64,000 bases of DNA from Armatimonadota bacterium. Its GTDB lineage: Bacteria > Armatimonadota > Chthonomonadetes > Chthonomonadales > CAJBBX01. The translations under genes were made by a program, and so were the position numbers. Every line of letters starts with the position of its first letter. The first letter of the stretch is position 1. Below, piece by piece: positions 1 through 8,527 of this stretch. The stretch is taken from assembly GCA_026392115.1 (NCBI GenBank), contig JAPLCQ010000028.1, positions 62,164 to 126,163 of the forward strand, given 5' to 3'. The notes below the pieces were generated by a model. That model did no database searches. It saw nothing but the letters and a program-made list of their open reading frames with translations, and was not told where the DNA came from.

Positions 1-1485
1 GTGCCCGTAGTCGCCGATGCCCCAGATGTCGTGTATCGTCGTGCCTTGCCTGTGGGCCAGTCCCGCCGGACTGCCCGGAAGCGGCCATCCAGTCCAGACC
101 GTGACCCCCAGCGACTGCTTGTACTTGACTTCCTGCTCCGCTCGGTCTGCGTACACGAACGGGAACATCGTGGTGCCGTCGCTCCATGTCTGGAGCCAGA
201 CGCGCGGACGTGGGAGCGTAACGTCGAGGACCTCCACTCGGACCGTGAGCGGCGGTCCCGGTGTACACGTCACGTGGGCCTCGTAGACGCCCGGCTTCAC
301 TCCGGCCGATGTAACTGAGAGCCAGAAGACCGCTGAACCTGCCGGTGATAGCGTAACGCGCGGGAAGCCGGCTATTCCCGCGCCATTCGTCAGGTACCGC
401 TGCATCAGGCTTGCGGGCAATACGTTGCCCGCGCCGAACAGCGGCCCGAGGTTGGCGCCGTAATAGCGCGACCCCATGGCGCCGGCAACGCGGATCTCAC
501 CGGTGAGGCCGGGAATGGCCGCAGAACCTCCCGGTCTGTGAAAGCGGCCCACGGCAAGTGTGAAGGTGGTCGGCTTCAGGCTCGTCGTGCTCGTAAGCGC
601 GAGGGCCAGGTTGTCGGTCGCGTTGCGTGGGATGGTCCTCTGCACGACGCGGCAGATGCTACCGGCTACCGGAAGCAAGGGCGCATGGCTGATGCTGTCC
701 CATGTGGCGGCGCGCGACCATACTGCCGGCTGCTTGGACCATGCACCGAGGCGTGCCTGCCAATCCCAGAAGCGGGCATCGGAGAAGGCGGTCTTCTCAA
801 TGCCCGGGATCGAGCTGAACGCGATCTCTGACGCGACCGGCGTGGGAACGGTTGGGCGGTAGGCTTCAGGTTGGGCCGCCGAAATCTGCGCGTCGCCCCA
901 CGCGATCACTTCGTCCAGGTACGTGATGCCCGTCGCCTCCACGCTGACGCGCAGATAGCGCCCTCGCGGCCTGGCGGGCAGTCTGAACCGATGGAAGGAA
1001 GCATCCGGCGACTCGGAGCGGCTGCGCTGAGTGATCGGCTGCCATGCGCCGGCCTCATCGCCCCGGACCTGCAGCAGAACCGCCGTCTGCCTGCTGCGCG
1101 TACAAAGGTCGACCTCGCTGAAGGTGCACTGCCGCTTGAAATCGAACACCACCACGAGGGGGCCGCGCGCCGTGCCTACCGGCACCCACCAGTTGCCTTC
1201 GGGGCGGCCGTCCAGCAGGCGGCGCCCGAAGCGTTTGGCATCTTCCCGGTAGACGTCGGCCGGGTTGTCCGGAGCGGTCTCATACGTGTAGTCCACCCCG
1301 GTCAACACGCAGTCGCCCCAGTACCCCTCATTGTCGCTGAGCAGCTTGCCGGGCGGACCGACAGCCGCATCGCGCGACCCGTCCCACCAGATCAGGTCGG
1401 CGTAGGCGGTCGGCGGCGCACAAACGAACAGCGCCGTCAGGGCGGCGAGCAGCCGAAGGCTGCGTCGAGCGACTCGATAGTGCAT
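1..1485 (-). CDS. Large secreted glycosidase-like protein, C-terminus off left edge
   Basis: The frame is open from an ATG at 1485 to the window edge, giving 495 codons without a stop. Residues 1-34 form a signal peptide (two Arg, a hydrophobic core, then A-Y-A-D). After it comes a discoidin/F5-8-C-like region (about residues 35-165), with a pattern such as GxWWVPVG and RYLRVSVEATG. The next region resembles the N-terminal beta-sandwich of GH123/DUF4091-type proteins, where a Y-E-A-H-V strand is followed by V-E-V-L-D-V-T-L-P. The reading frame ends in mid-domain, so the catalytic part, if any, is missing from the window. The ATG lies 3 nt after the stop of the short sialidase-like remnant upstream, and it is the last gene of a minus-strand glycan cluster. 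Exact activity is unknown; the family call is tentative. Confidence 0.75.
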   Translation of the reverse strand, partial: MHYRVARRSLRLLAALTALFVCAPPTAYADLIWWDGSRDAAVGPPGKLLSDNEGYWGDCVLTGVDYTYETAPDNPADVYREDAKRFGRRLLDGRPEGNWWVPVGTARGPLVVVFDFKRQCTFSEVDLCTRSRQTAVLLQVRGDEAGAWQPITQRSRSESPDASFHRFRLPARPRGRYLRVSVEATGITYLDEVIAWGDAQISAAQPEAYRPTVPTPVASEIAFSSIPGIEKTAFSDARFWDWQARLGAWSKQPAVWSRAATWDSISHAPLLPVAGSICRVVQRTIPRNATDNLALALTSTTSLKPTTFTLAVGRFHRPGGSAAIPGLTGEIRVAGAMGSRYYGANLGPLFGAGNVLPASLMQRYLTNGAGIAGFPRVTLSPAGSAVFWLSVTSAGVKPGVYEAHVTCTPGPPLTVRVEVLDVTLPRPRVWLQTWSDGTTMFPFVYADRAEQEVKYKQSLGVTVWTGWPLPGSPAGLAHRQGTTIHDIWGIGDYGH

Positions 1486-1488
1486 CAG

Positions 1489-1650
1489 TCAGGCCTCCAG
1501 AAGCTGCGTCTCGGTAAACAGGACGGCGATCACTTGCGGCTCGCCGGGCAGGTCGGTGGCGTCGAACCAGCGGGTGAGGCCGATGATGGTGCCATCGGGC
1601 AGCTGAGCGACGCTCCGATGGCCGCCGTCACGGCTCAGCGGCGCAATCAT
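1489..1650 (-). pseudogene. 3'-terminal remnant of a sialidase/BNR-type protein
   Basis: A 53-codon frame fills the gap between the neighbouring genes. Its peptide contains S-R-D-G-G-H-R-S-V-A-Q-L-P-D-G-T-I-I-G, which resembles the last blade of exo-sialidase/BNR proteins (Gly-rich turn, then 'Q-L-x-D-G-T-I'). It ends with a TGA 3 nt before the next gene's ATG. In-frame reading upstream meets a TAA within about 70 nt, so the body of the gene is absent. I read it as the surviving C-terminus of a deleted sialidase-like gene. It could instead be a small expressed peptide, but there is no clear ribosome-binding site in front of the ATG. Confidence 0.5.
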
Positions 1651-1664
1651 TCTGCGCCCTGCGG

Positions 1665-4450
1665 TCAGCGTCCTGCACGGCTCACCGACCGGGTCGGCTT
1701 AGCTGCCGCCAGCTCAACCAATGACAGGTCGTCGAACCATGCCTCCACCGCCCCGCCCCTTGCGGTCCCGCTGACGGTGAGGTGCGTGGCGTTCGGGAAC
1801 CTGTCGGGCTCGGAGATGGCCGCGCACGCCTGCCAGGTCCCGTCGGTGGTCACAGCGTTCGACTGAGTCATGCCCAGCCACTCGTTGCCCTGCCAGTAGG
1901 ATATCTGCAGGAAGACATCGCCCCGAGTTGCCCGTGCGGAGCCGCGCAGCAGGTAGGTCGCCCCGGCCCTAACGGGGACCCGCTGGCCCTCGCCGCAGGC
2001 CCAGTCCGATGCGCCGCGCATGGCCATGCAGGATGACCCCGCCACCGGCGCGTCGGTTGACGCTGTCATCTTCACGGTGCCCGCTGTCGGTTGCGCCAGA
2101 TGCCAAGCGGTGAGACCGGCGCCGTCGCGGGCCTCGAAGGAGCCGTCGCGGAGCAGGTTCGCCGAGCCCGCCGGCGTGGCGCCCGGCGCGGGCCTAGCGG
2201 GCGCCTTCGGGATCGCGCTGCTTCGGCGCGCCTGCCAGGCCTTGCCGCCGCGCTCGGCCACAACCATGCAGTGGAGGTCCAGTCGCGGCACGGTCACGCG
2301 CCACCCGCCGGCGGTCCAGGCGGGCTCCAGGGCCTTGCCGGACGGCACGAGCCGGAAGCGGCCGAACGAGTGGTCGCGGAATGTGAGGCGGATGCCGTGG
2401 ATGGGGATCACCTCGCGGCGGATGTACAGCGACTCGCCCGCCACGGTCTGCGAGCGGCCGGACGAGGAGATGTCGTTCAACAGGTGGACCACCAGCCGGT
2501 CGCCCTGCACCTGCGGCATGGCCTCGACGATGGTCGGCGCCTCTACCTCGACCGGCGGCGGCGCGGAGGCAGCCGAGCGGATCGCCAGCTCGACGACGCG
2601 GCCGAGAAGCTCATGACCGTACCGGAAGTAGGACCAGGTGACGTCGTACGGGATGTAGATCACCTTCCCCTTGCCGTAGCTCGACTCGACGACGGCTACG
2701 GCGTTGGTCACGGACGCCGCCCCGGTTGCGGCGTCGCGTGCCGTCGCACGCAGCCGCAGGGGCGATGCCGTGCCGTTCGTGGGCGCGACCAGCAGCACGC
2801 CGGAGTGGAGCGGCACTGACGGCGCTGGCTCGCTGACCGGAGCGCTGACGTCGCGCACATCCAGCGCCCGACGGATCACCGGATCGGCGCTCCACGCGTT
2901 GCCGGGCGGCATCACCAGATCGACGCCGCCGGTCGCCCCGAAGGCGGCCATGGACCGGGTGTCGATGGACTTCAGCCGCCTGGAGTGGAACAGGTCCGCC
3001 AGCCCGAAGTCCTTGCGGGGCCTGCCGCGCTCATCGACCAGCGACGTCTCGTACGTGGCCACCAGCGAGCCGCCGTCGTGCACGTAGCGCCGCACGGTCT
3101 CCATCTCAGCGTCCGACATGGCCGCGCAGTTGGGCATGAAGAGCACGCGGTACCGCTCCTTGAGGCCGGTCTCCAACTCCCGATCCGTCACCAGCGAGGC
3201 CGGCAGATGCCGCTCGAGCATCGCCTGGAAGGCGCCGTAGACGCCCTTCACGTAGCGGTTCTTCGGGTCGTCCCGCCCGTACCAGAGTTCGGTCTTCTCC
3301 GACACGACGAGGCCGCACCAGGGGGCGATCTGCGCGTTGCGGGTGTAGGGTTCGCGGACGGCGATGTCCGCCAGGTACCGCGCCATGGCGTCGCGGCCCG
3401 GTACGGAGTGCGCCGGGACGGCCCGTTGGTCAGCATGGTCATCACGCGGATCGCGGGCTCCTGGTAGCCCAGCGGCATCCAGCCCGGCACGCTGGGCGAG
3501 CCCCACATGAAGGCGCGCTTGCCCTTGCAGAGGCCCGCCAGGTGCCAGTTCATGAAGGCCATGTGGGCGGGCGACGCGAAGAAGGAGGGGTCCACGGTGT
3601 CGTACCAGCCGGTCTCCTCCAGCAGACCGTCGACGCACTCGGCCACGCGGATGGAGTTGCGCAGGTTGCCGGGGTTCCGGTAGACCCAGGCATTCCAGGA
3701 GTTCACCAGAAGGGCGGCGTCGGGGTTGGCGGCCTTGATGGCGCGGTTGTACTCCAGGAGCGCCGCCTCGTTTGATCGGAACCGGAACTCGACCCACTTC
3801 TGCCAGAGCGGGTTGTCGAACTCCTCGCGCACGGGTGGCTCCTGCCCGGTTTCGGCCCGGAACTTCGCCCTGCACGCGGCGCAGTAGCAGGCGTCGCCGA
3901 CGACGTGGTACATATCGAAGAAGATGCCGTCCACGCCCACCTCGCGGACCAGCTCCACGATCCGGCTCTTGACCAGATCGCGGTACCCGGTGTTCCCGCA
4001 GAAGTATCCGTTTGGCAGGCCGGCGCTGTTGATGGCGCACCACTCCGGGTGCTCGACGCCCACGGAGGCGGCCTCGCGCTGCGCCCAGTAGTAGGCGATG
4101 TACCGGATGCCCCGCTTGTGGCAGAGCGCCACCACCTCGCGTGTCCCGTCGCGGCCCTGCATGGCCGGGTCCACAGGCCCGTAGGCGCTCTTCCATGCCA
4201 ACCCGGGCGCCTCGCTACCGTTGTGAACGCGCGAGAACATCATCTGCACCCCGGCCTTGCCGAAGTCCGCGATGACCTTCTCCGGCCAGTCGGCATAGCG
4301 CAGCGAGTCGGGCAGATCGGTGTACGCCACTCGGGTCACGCCATAGAGCCACTTCGGCGGCGGCGGCGAAAGCTGCGCGCTACCCGGCCCGGCCCACAGG
4401 GCCAATCCCAACGCACAGGCCAGGCCGCGAACGGCGACGGACAAAGGCAT
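1665..4450 (-). pseudogene. Secreted glycosidase with GH42-type trimerisation domain, frameshifted
   Basis: The ATG at 4450 has a good Shine-Dalgarno (AAGGAG, 6 nt spacing) and starts a signal peptide ending near G-S-A-Q. Residues about 30-340 form a TIM-barrel glycosidase-like domain with G-I-F-F-D-M-Y-H. After a frame change near 3420 the other frame continues with a beta-galactosidase trimerisation domain (V-L-F-M-P-N-C-A-A-M-S-D). It ends with a carbohydrate-binding module that starts N-L-L-R-D-G-S-F-E and ends W-F-D-D-L-S-L-V-E. The two halves fit together if one G is missing in the GGG run after the A-A-C codon (A-x-N-G to A-V-P-A-H). The full product would be about 928 residues. This is either a real one-base deletion or a sequencing/assembly error. 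It lies 121 nt downstream of the GH36 gene in the same direction. Confidence 0.8.
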
Positions 4451-4571
4451 GGCGATCTCCTTGACGACACAGGCGCGGCCGGAGTCTGGTAAACGTCCGT
4501 GTTGGTCCGTGGAGGTCCGTGGACGTCCGTGTGGTCGTTCCAACGGCACGGCCCCCAGGCATCGCCCGCAG

Positions 4572-6896
4572 TCACTGCGGCATGCCATCGCTCCCGAACC
4601 CCACGCTCCACGCTACGGTCCGGCTCGTCCTCGACCGTATCGTGGCCCGCACCAGCCCCGGCTCCTGCCGCAGCTCGATGGTGACGCCTGCCCTAGCGTC
4701 GGCCGCCGATACGGTGGCCGTGGCGGCTTCGGTACCGCAGGCGATCCGCAGTTCGTAGGGGTCGCCGGCTACGACCTTGCTGCGCCCGCTGAGCGCGCCC
4801 GTGTCGGCGGACCACCTCTCCGAGAGCTGGTCGATGACGCCTTGGGTTACGTGGCGGCTGGTGCCGAGGACGAACGGGTGCGGCTGCAGCGGCCGCAGGG
4901 CCAGCGCCACGCAGGAGCGGCCCGGCAGCGTGAGGCGGATGCCGCCGCTCTGGTCCGGCAGGCGGCGGTTCGCCCAGTAGTCGAAGGCCGCGTATGCGGC
5001 GGCGGGGTCGAGCCCGAGCTGCTCCGGCGTCGCGCTGATCTCCGCGTCCTGGTCCGACCAGTTGAAGATGCCCGCCACGTGGCGCAGCGGCCGGCCCTTG
5101 CGGTCGTCGGTGAGTACCCAGATGCGCGGGATCGGCTGGTCGAACAGGTCGACCGGGCGCGCGTCCAGGCCGTGGTAGGGCATGATGCGCTTGAGGAGGT
5201 CGAGCCTGTCGGCGGGCAGGTCGGGGAGCGAGTCGCTGCAGACCGTGAGCTGGCCCGCGACGGCCGCCCAGGTGCAGAGGGCGCGGGCCTGCTCCAGGGG
5301 CACGCCGGGCCGCACGTAGACCGGATCGGGGTCGTTCCACCAGACGCGCCCGTTGAGGAAGTAGTGGCGCGAGCCGTACGCCGGACCGGTGAGCATCCCG
5401 CCCCAGTCCGGGCCGTTGTCCGGGCCGATCCGCATGGCGTCCACCAGCCCGAACGCCGCGCCGTACGAGCGCATGTTCTGCGGGATGCAGCATCCCAGGA
5501 AGAAGACCTCGGGCCCCGCCGCCTCGCGCACCAGCTTCAGGCCGCTCCGGTAGGCCTCCACGTTGGTCCTGCTCGGGTCGTGGAACGTCGCGTCGCCGAT
5601 GCCGTCGGGGCGGTAGGCGTCGTTGACATACTGCTGCTTGGTGGCGGCGCCGGTCCAAAGGCCGTCCATCTTGAAGTAGCCGTAGCCCCACTCGCGGGCG
5701 GTGCGGGCGGCGTTGGCCTTCAGGTAGGCCCGCGCGTCGGGGTGGGTCATGTCGAGGCAGGTCCCGCCCCAGTCGGTCTCGTAGGGGCTGCCGTCGGCCT
5801 TCCGCACGAACCACTCCTGCTTGTCGGCAAAGAAGGGGTCGTAGTAGGTGCCCGCGAAGGGCATGAACCAGATGCCCGCCGTCAGGCCGAGGCCGCGCAG
5901 ATGGTCGGCGGTCGCCTTCATGCCGCTCGGATAGGGGCCGTCGGGCCGGTGGCGGGCGAAGATGCGGTTCGGGCCGTTGCGCGAAACGCCGTCCTGCCAG
6001 CCGTCGTCGATCTGCGCGAAGGAGAAGCCGAACGGCCCCAGCTCCCGCGCCGCGAATTCGGACTGGACGGCAAGCTGCTTCTCGTTCGAGGCTCCGGCGT
6101 GGTACCAGGTGCAGTAGCCGGCGGGCTGCGGCGGCAGCTTCACCTTCTCCAACCGCGCCACCAGGCCGGCCCAGGCCTCGAGGCCCATGCGCGCGTCGGC
6201 GAAGCGGCAGATGGCGAAGGTCTCCAGCGCCTCGGTCGCGCCGGGCTCCAGCCGCAGCTTGCCGTAGTCGATCTGCGCGGTCAGCACCGGCCGGCCGGCC
6301 TCCACCGACGGCAGCACCACGCCGCTCCCGCGGTGGTTCGTGAGCCAGCCGCATACCACGCCGGCCCGTGTCGCCGGGTCGGCCAGGGCCATCCAGACGT
6401 AGCTGCCCGGCGCCTCCGCCGCGGGACGAAGCCCGCCCGTGCCCAGCGCTGCCAGCGTGCCGATGGGCGCGCCGATGTCGATGAGCAGAGAGGCGGCGAG
6501 CAAATGCTCAATGGTCTGTGCAGATGCGCGGTCGTTGTGCAGCGTGGTCCGCAGCAGCGCGAAAGGCAGTGCAGGGAAGAGCAGCACCGTGTCCGTGCGG
6601 CCATCGGCGCGGGTAACGTCGACGGCCTTCCCGCGCCCGAGGATGGGATCCGCAGCCGCGCGCGACAGGACGGAGACCGCCTCGCCCGGTCCCATCCGTG
6701 CGCCCTGCACAAACGCGCGCCCTGTCGAGCATTCGATCAGAGAGAAGGAGCCCGTCGCCCGGTCGACTCGGGCCTCCACGGCGCGGTTACGAATCACGAT
6801 CTCGGTCGGTGCGGGCATGGCGCCCCCTTTCGCCGGGCATGTGCCGGCCAGTAGAGAGGCCGCGCACGCAGCCAACACGCCGGACCGTCCTGTCAC
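4572..6896 (-). CDS. Secreted clan GH-D (GH36-type) alpha-galactosidase-like enzyme
   Basis: This is a 774-residue enzyme of the melibiase superfamily, predicted to release terminal alpha-linked sugars outside the cytoplasm. The barrel contains Q-I-D-D-G-W-Q, then G-Y-F-K-M-D-G-L-W with the likely nucleophile Asp411, and A-M-R-I-G-P-D-N-G-P-D-W carrying a candidate acid/base Asp. A beta-sandwich N-terminal domain and a C-terminal beta domain flank the barrel. I chose the GTG at 6896 because GAAGGAGA lies 6 nt upstream and a hydrophobic signal segment follows (V-L-A-A-C-A-A-S-L-L-A). An ATG at 6923 is in frame but has no ribosome-binding site. It is the first gene of a minus-strand cluster and is divergent from the YCII-like gene across an inverted repeat. 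Substrate is not determined. Confidence 0.85.
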   Translation of the reverse strand: MTGRSGVLAACAASLLAGTCPAKGGAMPAPTEIVIRNRAVEARVDRATGSFSLIECSTGRAFVQGARMGPGEAVSVLSRAAADPILGRGKAVDVTRADGRTDTVLLFPALPFALLRTTLHNDRASAQTIEHLLAASLLIDIGAPIGTLAALGTGGLRPAAEAPGSYVWMALADPATRAGVVCGWLTNHRGSGVVLPSVEAGRPVLTAQIDYGKLRLEPGATEALETFAICRFADARMGLEAWAGLVARLEKVKLPPQPAGYCTWYHAGASNEKQLAVQSEFAARELGPFGFSFAQIDDGWQDGVSRNGPNRIFARHRPDGPYPSGMKATADHLRGLGLTAGIWFMPFAGTYYDPFFADKQEWFVRKADGSPYETDWGGTCLDMTHPDARAYLKANAARTAREWGYGYFKMDGLWTGAATKQQYVNDAYRPDGIGDATFHDPSRTNVEAYRSGLKLVREAAGPEVFFLGCCIPQNMRSYGAAFGLVDAMRIGPDNGPDWGGMLTGPAYGSRHYFLNGRVWWNDPDPVYVRPGVPLEQARALCTWAAVAGQLTVCSDSLPDLPADRLDLLKRIMPYHGLDARPVDLFDQPIPRIWVLTDDRKGRPLRHVAGIFNWSDQDAEISATPEQLGLDPAAAYAAFDYWANRRLPDQSGGIRLTLPGRSCVALALRPLQPHPFVLGTSRHVTQGVIDQLSERWSADTGALSGRSKVVAGDPYELRIACGTEAATATVSAADARAGVTIELRQEPGLVRATIRSRTSRTVAWSVGFGSDGMPQ

Positions 6897-6932
6897 GGGC
6901 TCTCTCCTTCGTCGGCTGAGCATACAGCACTC

Positions 6933-6970
6933 ATCGTAGCCCAGGAATCGTCTTGCTGGCATGCTACGAT
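6933..6970. promoter_or_regulatory. Inverted repeat in the divergent promoter region
   Basis: ATCGTAGC at 6933-6940 and its exact reverse complement GCTACGAT at 6963-6970 face each other across 22 nt. Each arm contains TACGAT in the orientation of the gene it faces away from, so each could be a -10 element: 6938-6933 for the minus-strand GH36 gene (about 30 nt leader to the GTG at 6896) and 6965-6970 for the plus-strand YCII-like gene. It could equally be a symmetric operator. No convincing -35 boxes were found. Confidence 0.4.
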
Positions 6971-6988
6971 ACTCCGAGGAGAGCCCAT

Positions 6989-7159
6989 ATGCCCGATCTG
7001 CAGGAGTTCATCTTCGTGATCCGGCCCACGCGCGTCGGGATGCTGACGGAGGGGCCGACCGAGCGCGAGGCCGGCATCATGCTGAACGACCCGGCGGTGC
7101 GCCATGGCGTGATGTCGGCCAGGCTGTACCCGTTCAAGATTGTGCTACGGGGCACATGA
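6989..7159 (+). CDS. YCII-family protein with an in-frame internal deletion
   Basis: This 56-residue protein starts at the ATG at 6989, with GAGGAGA 6 nt upstream. The first half reads like the start of YCII/YciI proteins (E-F-I-F-V-I-R-P-T-R-V-G-M-L-T-E-G-P-T). The second half reads like the end of the same family (N-D-P-A-V-R-H-G-V-M-S-A-R-L-Y-P-F). Family members are about 95-100 residues, so roughly 40 central residues are missing, including the conserved His of the putative active site. The stop overlaps the start of the next gene (ATGA), so translation is coupled. The protein may be non-functional, or kept only as a coupled leader. Function of the family is poorly known. Confidence 0.65.
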   Translation: MPDLQEFIFVIRPTRVGMLTEGPTEREAGIMLNDPAVRHGVMSARLYPFKIVLRGT

Positions 7160-8418
7160 TGGTGATGGCGACGGTCGGGCGGGGCCGGGCATGGCTACTC
7201 GCCGCGATGCTTCTGTGCGCAGCGCCCGGCGCCCTCGCGGCCGGCCCGCGCGACTTCCGCATCGGGGTCTATGTGAACGGCGACACGCACCCGCAGAACC
7301 TGCCGGCCTCGCGGATGATGGCCGACATGGCGGCCCACGGCATCAGCCGCGCGGTGCTGCTGACCAAGCAGTACATGCAGCTCGCGCCGCAGGGCCTCCA
7401 TTCGCTGGCGAAGCAGTGGGGCATCCAGCTCTACATCGGCAACATCCGCGCCGAAGCGGCGGCCGACGAAGGCAACATGCGCATGCTGATCGACCTCGTC
7501 AACAGCAGGCCCGACGCCGACGCCGTGGCCGGCTGGTACGCCGATGACGAGGTGGAGGGCGCACACGACCCGACGGCCGAGCCGGACTACGAGGCGCGGA
7601 CCCGCCGGTTCGTGGCCATGATCCGGCGCATGGACCCAAGGCGCCGGGTGATCGTGAACCACGACGCGCGCACGGAGAAGTGGGGCGGCAGGTTCGTTCG
7701 CGCCGGCGAGGACGAGTCCTGGTGCTCGGTCTTCTGGGCCAACCACTTCGCCGAGGAGCGCCTGCGGAAGGCCATGGCGGCGCATCGGGAGGCCTACGGC
7801 GCGCCTGCGAGGCCGCTCACGTTCGTCTACGGCGCCCAGTCTACGAACAAGTTCGGAGGTGAGTCCGAACTGCCGACGGCTGGCCTGCAGGGAGCCACGC
7901 TTGCCGACCTGAAGGCCATTAGCACCCGGTCGGACATCACGGACTACATCATGACCGCCTACCGGCTGGGCGCGTCGGGGGCCTCGTTCTTTGTCTACGA
8001 CGGCTACTACGACTGGACCTACTACACGCTGGTAGACGAGCGCGGCCGATCCGTGGAGGGCAAGATGGAGGGCGTCCGGGACGCGGCCGAGCGCATCGCC
8101 GCAGACCAGGGCCGTCCCACGCTGGACCTGCAGGTGGCCTCGAGCAGTCCCGCGCTGGACATCGCGGTGGCCACGCGGCCCGGAGGAGCGCCGGTCCGCC
8201 GGACCAGCGTGCAGGTCAGCCACGACGGAGGCTACAGCTGGTCCAGCGTGTCCGGCTTCGGCGCCGGGGGCGGCAAGGTGCGCCTGCCGATCGCCCACCA
8301 CCCCATCCAGCGGGGCTACTGGGCCATGGTTCGCGCCCGGTGCTTCGACGGCAAGCGCACCTCGCTCTGGTCGGTCTGGAACGTCTACCCCGCCAGCGCT
8401 CCGAGGCCGTCGGAGTAG
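7156..8418 (+). CDS. Secreted TIM-barrel-like protein of unknown function
   Basis: The 420-residue protein starts with a signal peptide (L-L-A-A-M-L-L-C-A-A-P-G-A-L-A-A) at an ATG that overlaps the previous stop by 4 nt. The body follows a barrel-like alternation: I-G-V-Y-V-N-G-D near residue 35, then a segment ending Y-I-G-N-I-R, then G-W-Y-A-D-D-E-V, and I-V-N-H-D. The acidic D-D-E after a beta strand could be catalytic, as in glycosidase-like barrels (DUF4434-like). A C-terminal beta domain contains V-S-H-D-G-G-Y-S-W-S. I do not recognise a named family with confidence. It sits between a glycan cluster and the OLD-type gene. Confidence 0.7.
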   Translation: MMVMATVGRGRAWLLAAMLLCAAPGALAAGPRDFRIGVYVNGDTHPQNLPASRMMADMAAHGISRAVLLTKQYMQLAPQGLHSLAKQWGIQLYIGNIRAEAAADEGNMRMLIDLVNSRPDADAVAGWYADDEVEGAHDPTAEPDYEARTRRFVAMIRRMDPRRRVIVNHDARTEKWGGRFVRAGEDESWCSVFWANHFAEERLRKAMAAHREAYGAPARPLTFVYGAQSTNKFGGESELPTAGLQGATLADLKAISTRSDITDYIMTAYRLGASGASFFVYDGYYDWTYYTLVDERGRSVEGKMEGVRDAAERIAADQGRPTLDLQVASSSPALDIAVATRPGGAPVRRTSVQVSHDGGYSWSSVSGFGAGGGKVRLPIAHHPIQRGYWAMVRARCFDGKRTSLWSVWNVYPASAPRPSE

Positions 8419-8527
8419 GCAGGGAGCCGCCGGTTGCGGTGGGCGGGGTACCCTAACGCCGTCAGCGTCTGCGCGTCTCGGCTCGAACCTCCTGGGCTTC
8501 CGCGCCGCGCCCCGAACGGAGGGCCGC

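Noticed and set aside
3416..3426. Programmed ribosomal frameshift
   Set aside because: The site does not show a slippery heptamer or a following stem; a one-base deletion is simpler.
3248..4196. A second long open frame overlapping the first half of the frameshifted gene
   Set aside because: Its residues here are Arg/Gly-rich and show no domain; the other frame carries the real barrel.
4449..6854. An 801-codon frame opposite the GH36-type gene
   Set aside because: Antisense shadow of a clear enzyme; composition is non-protein-like.
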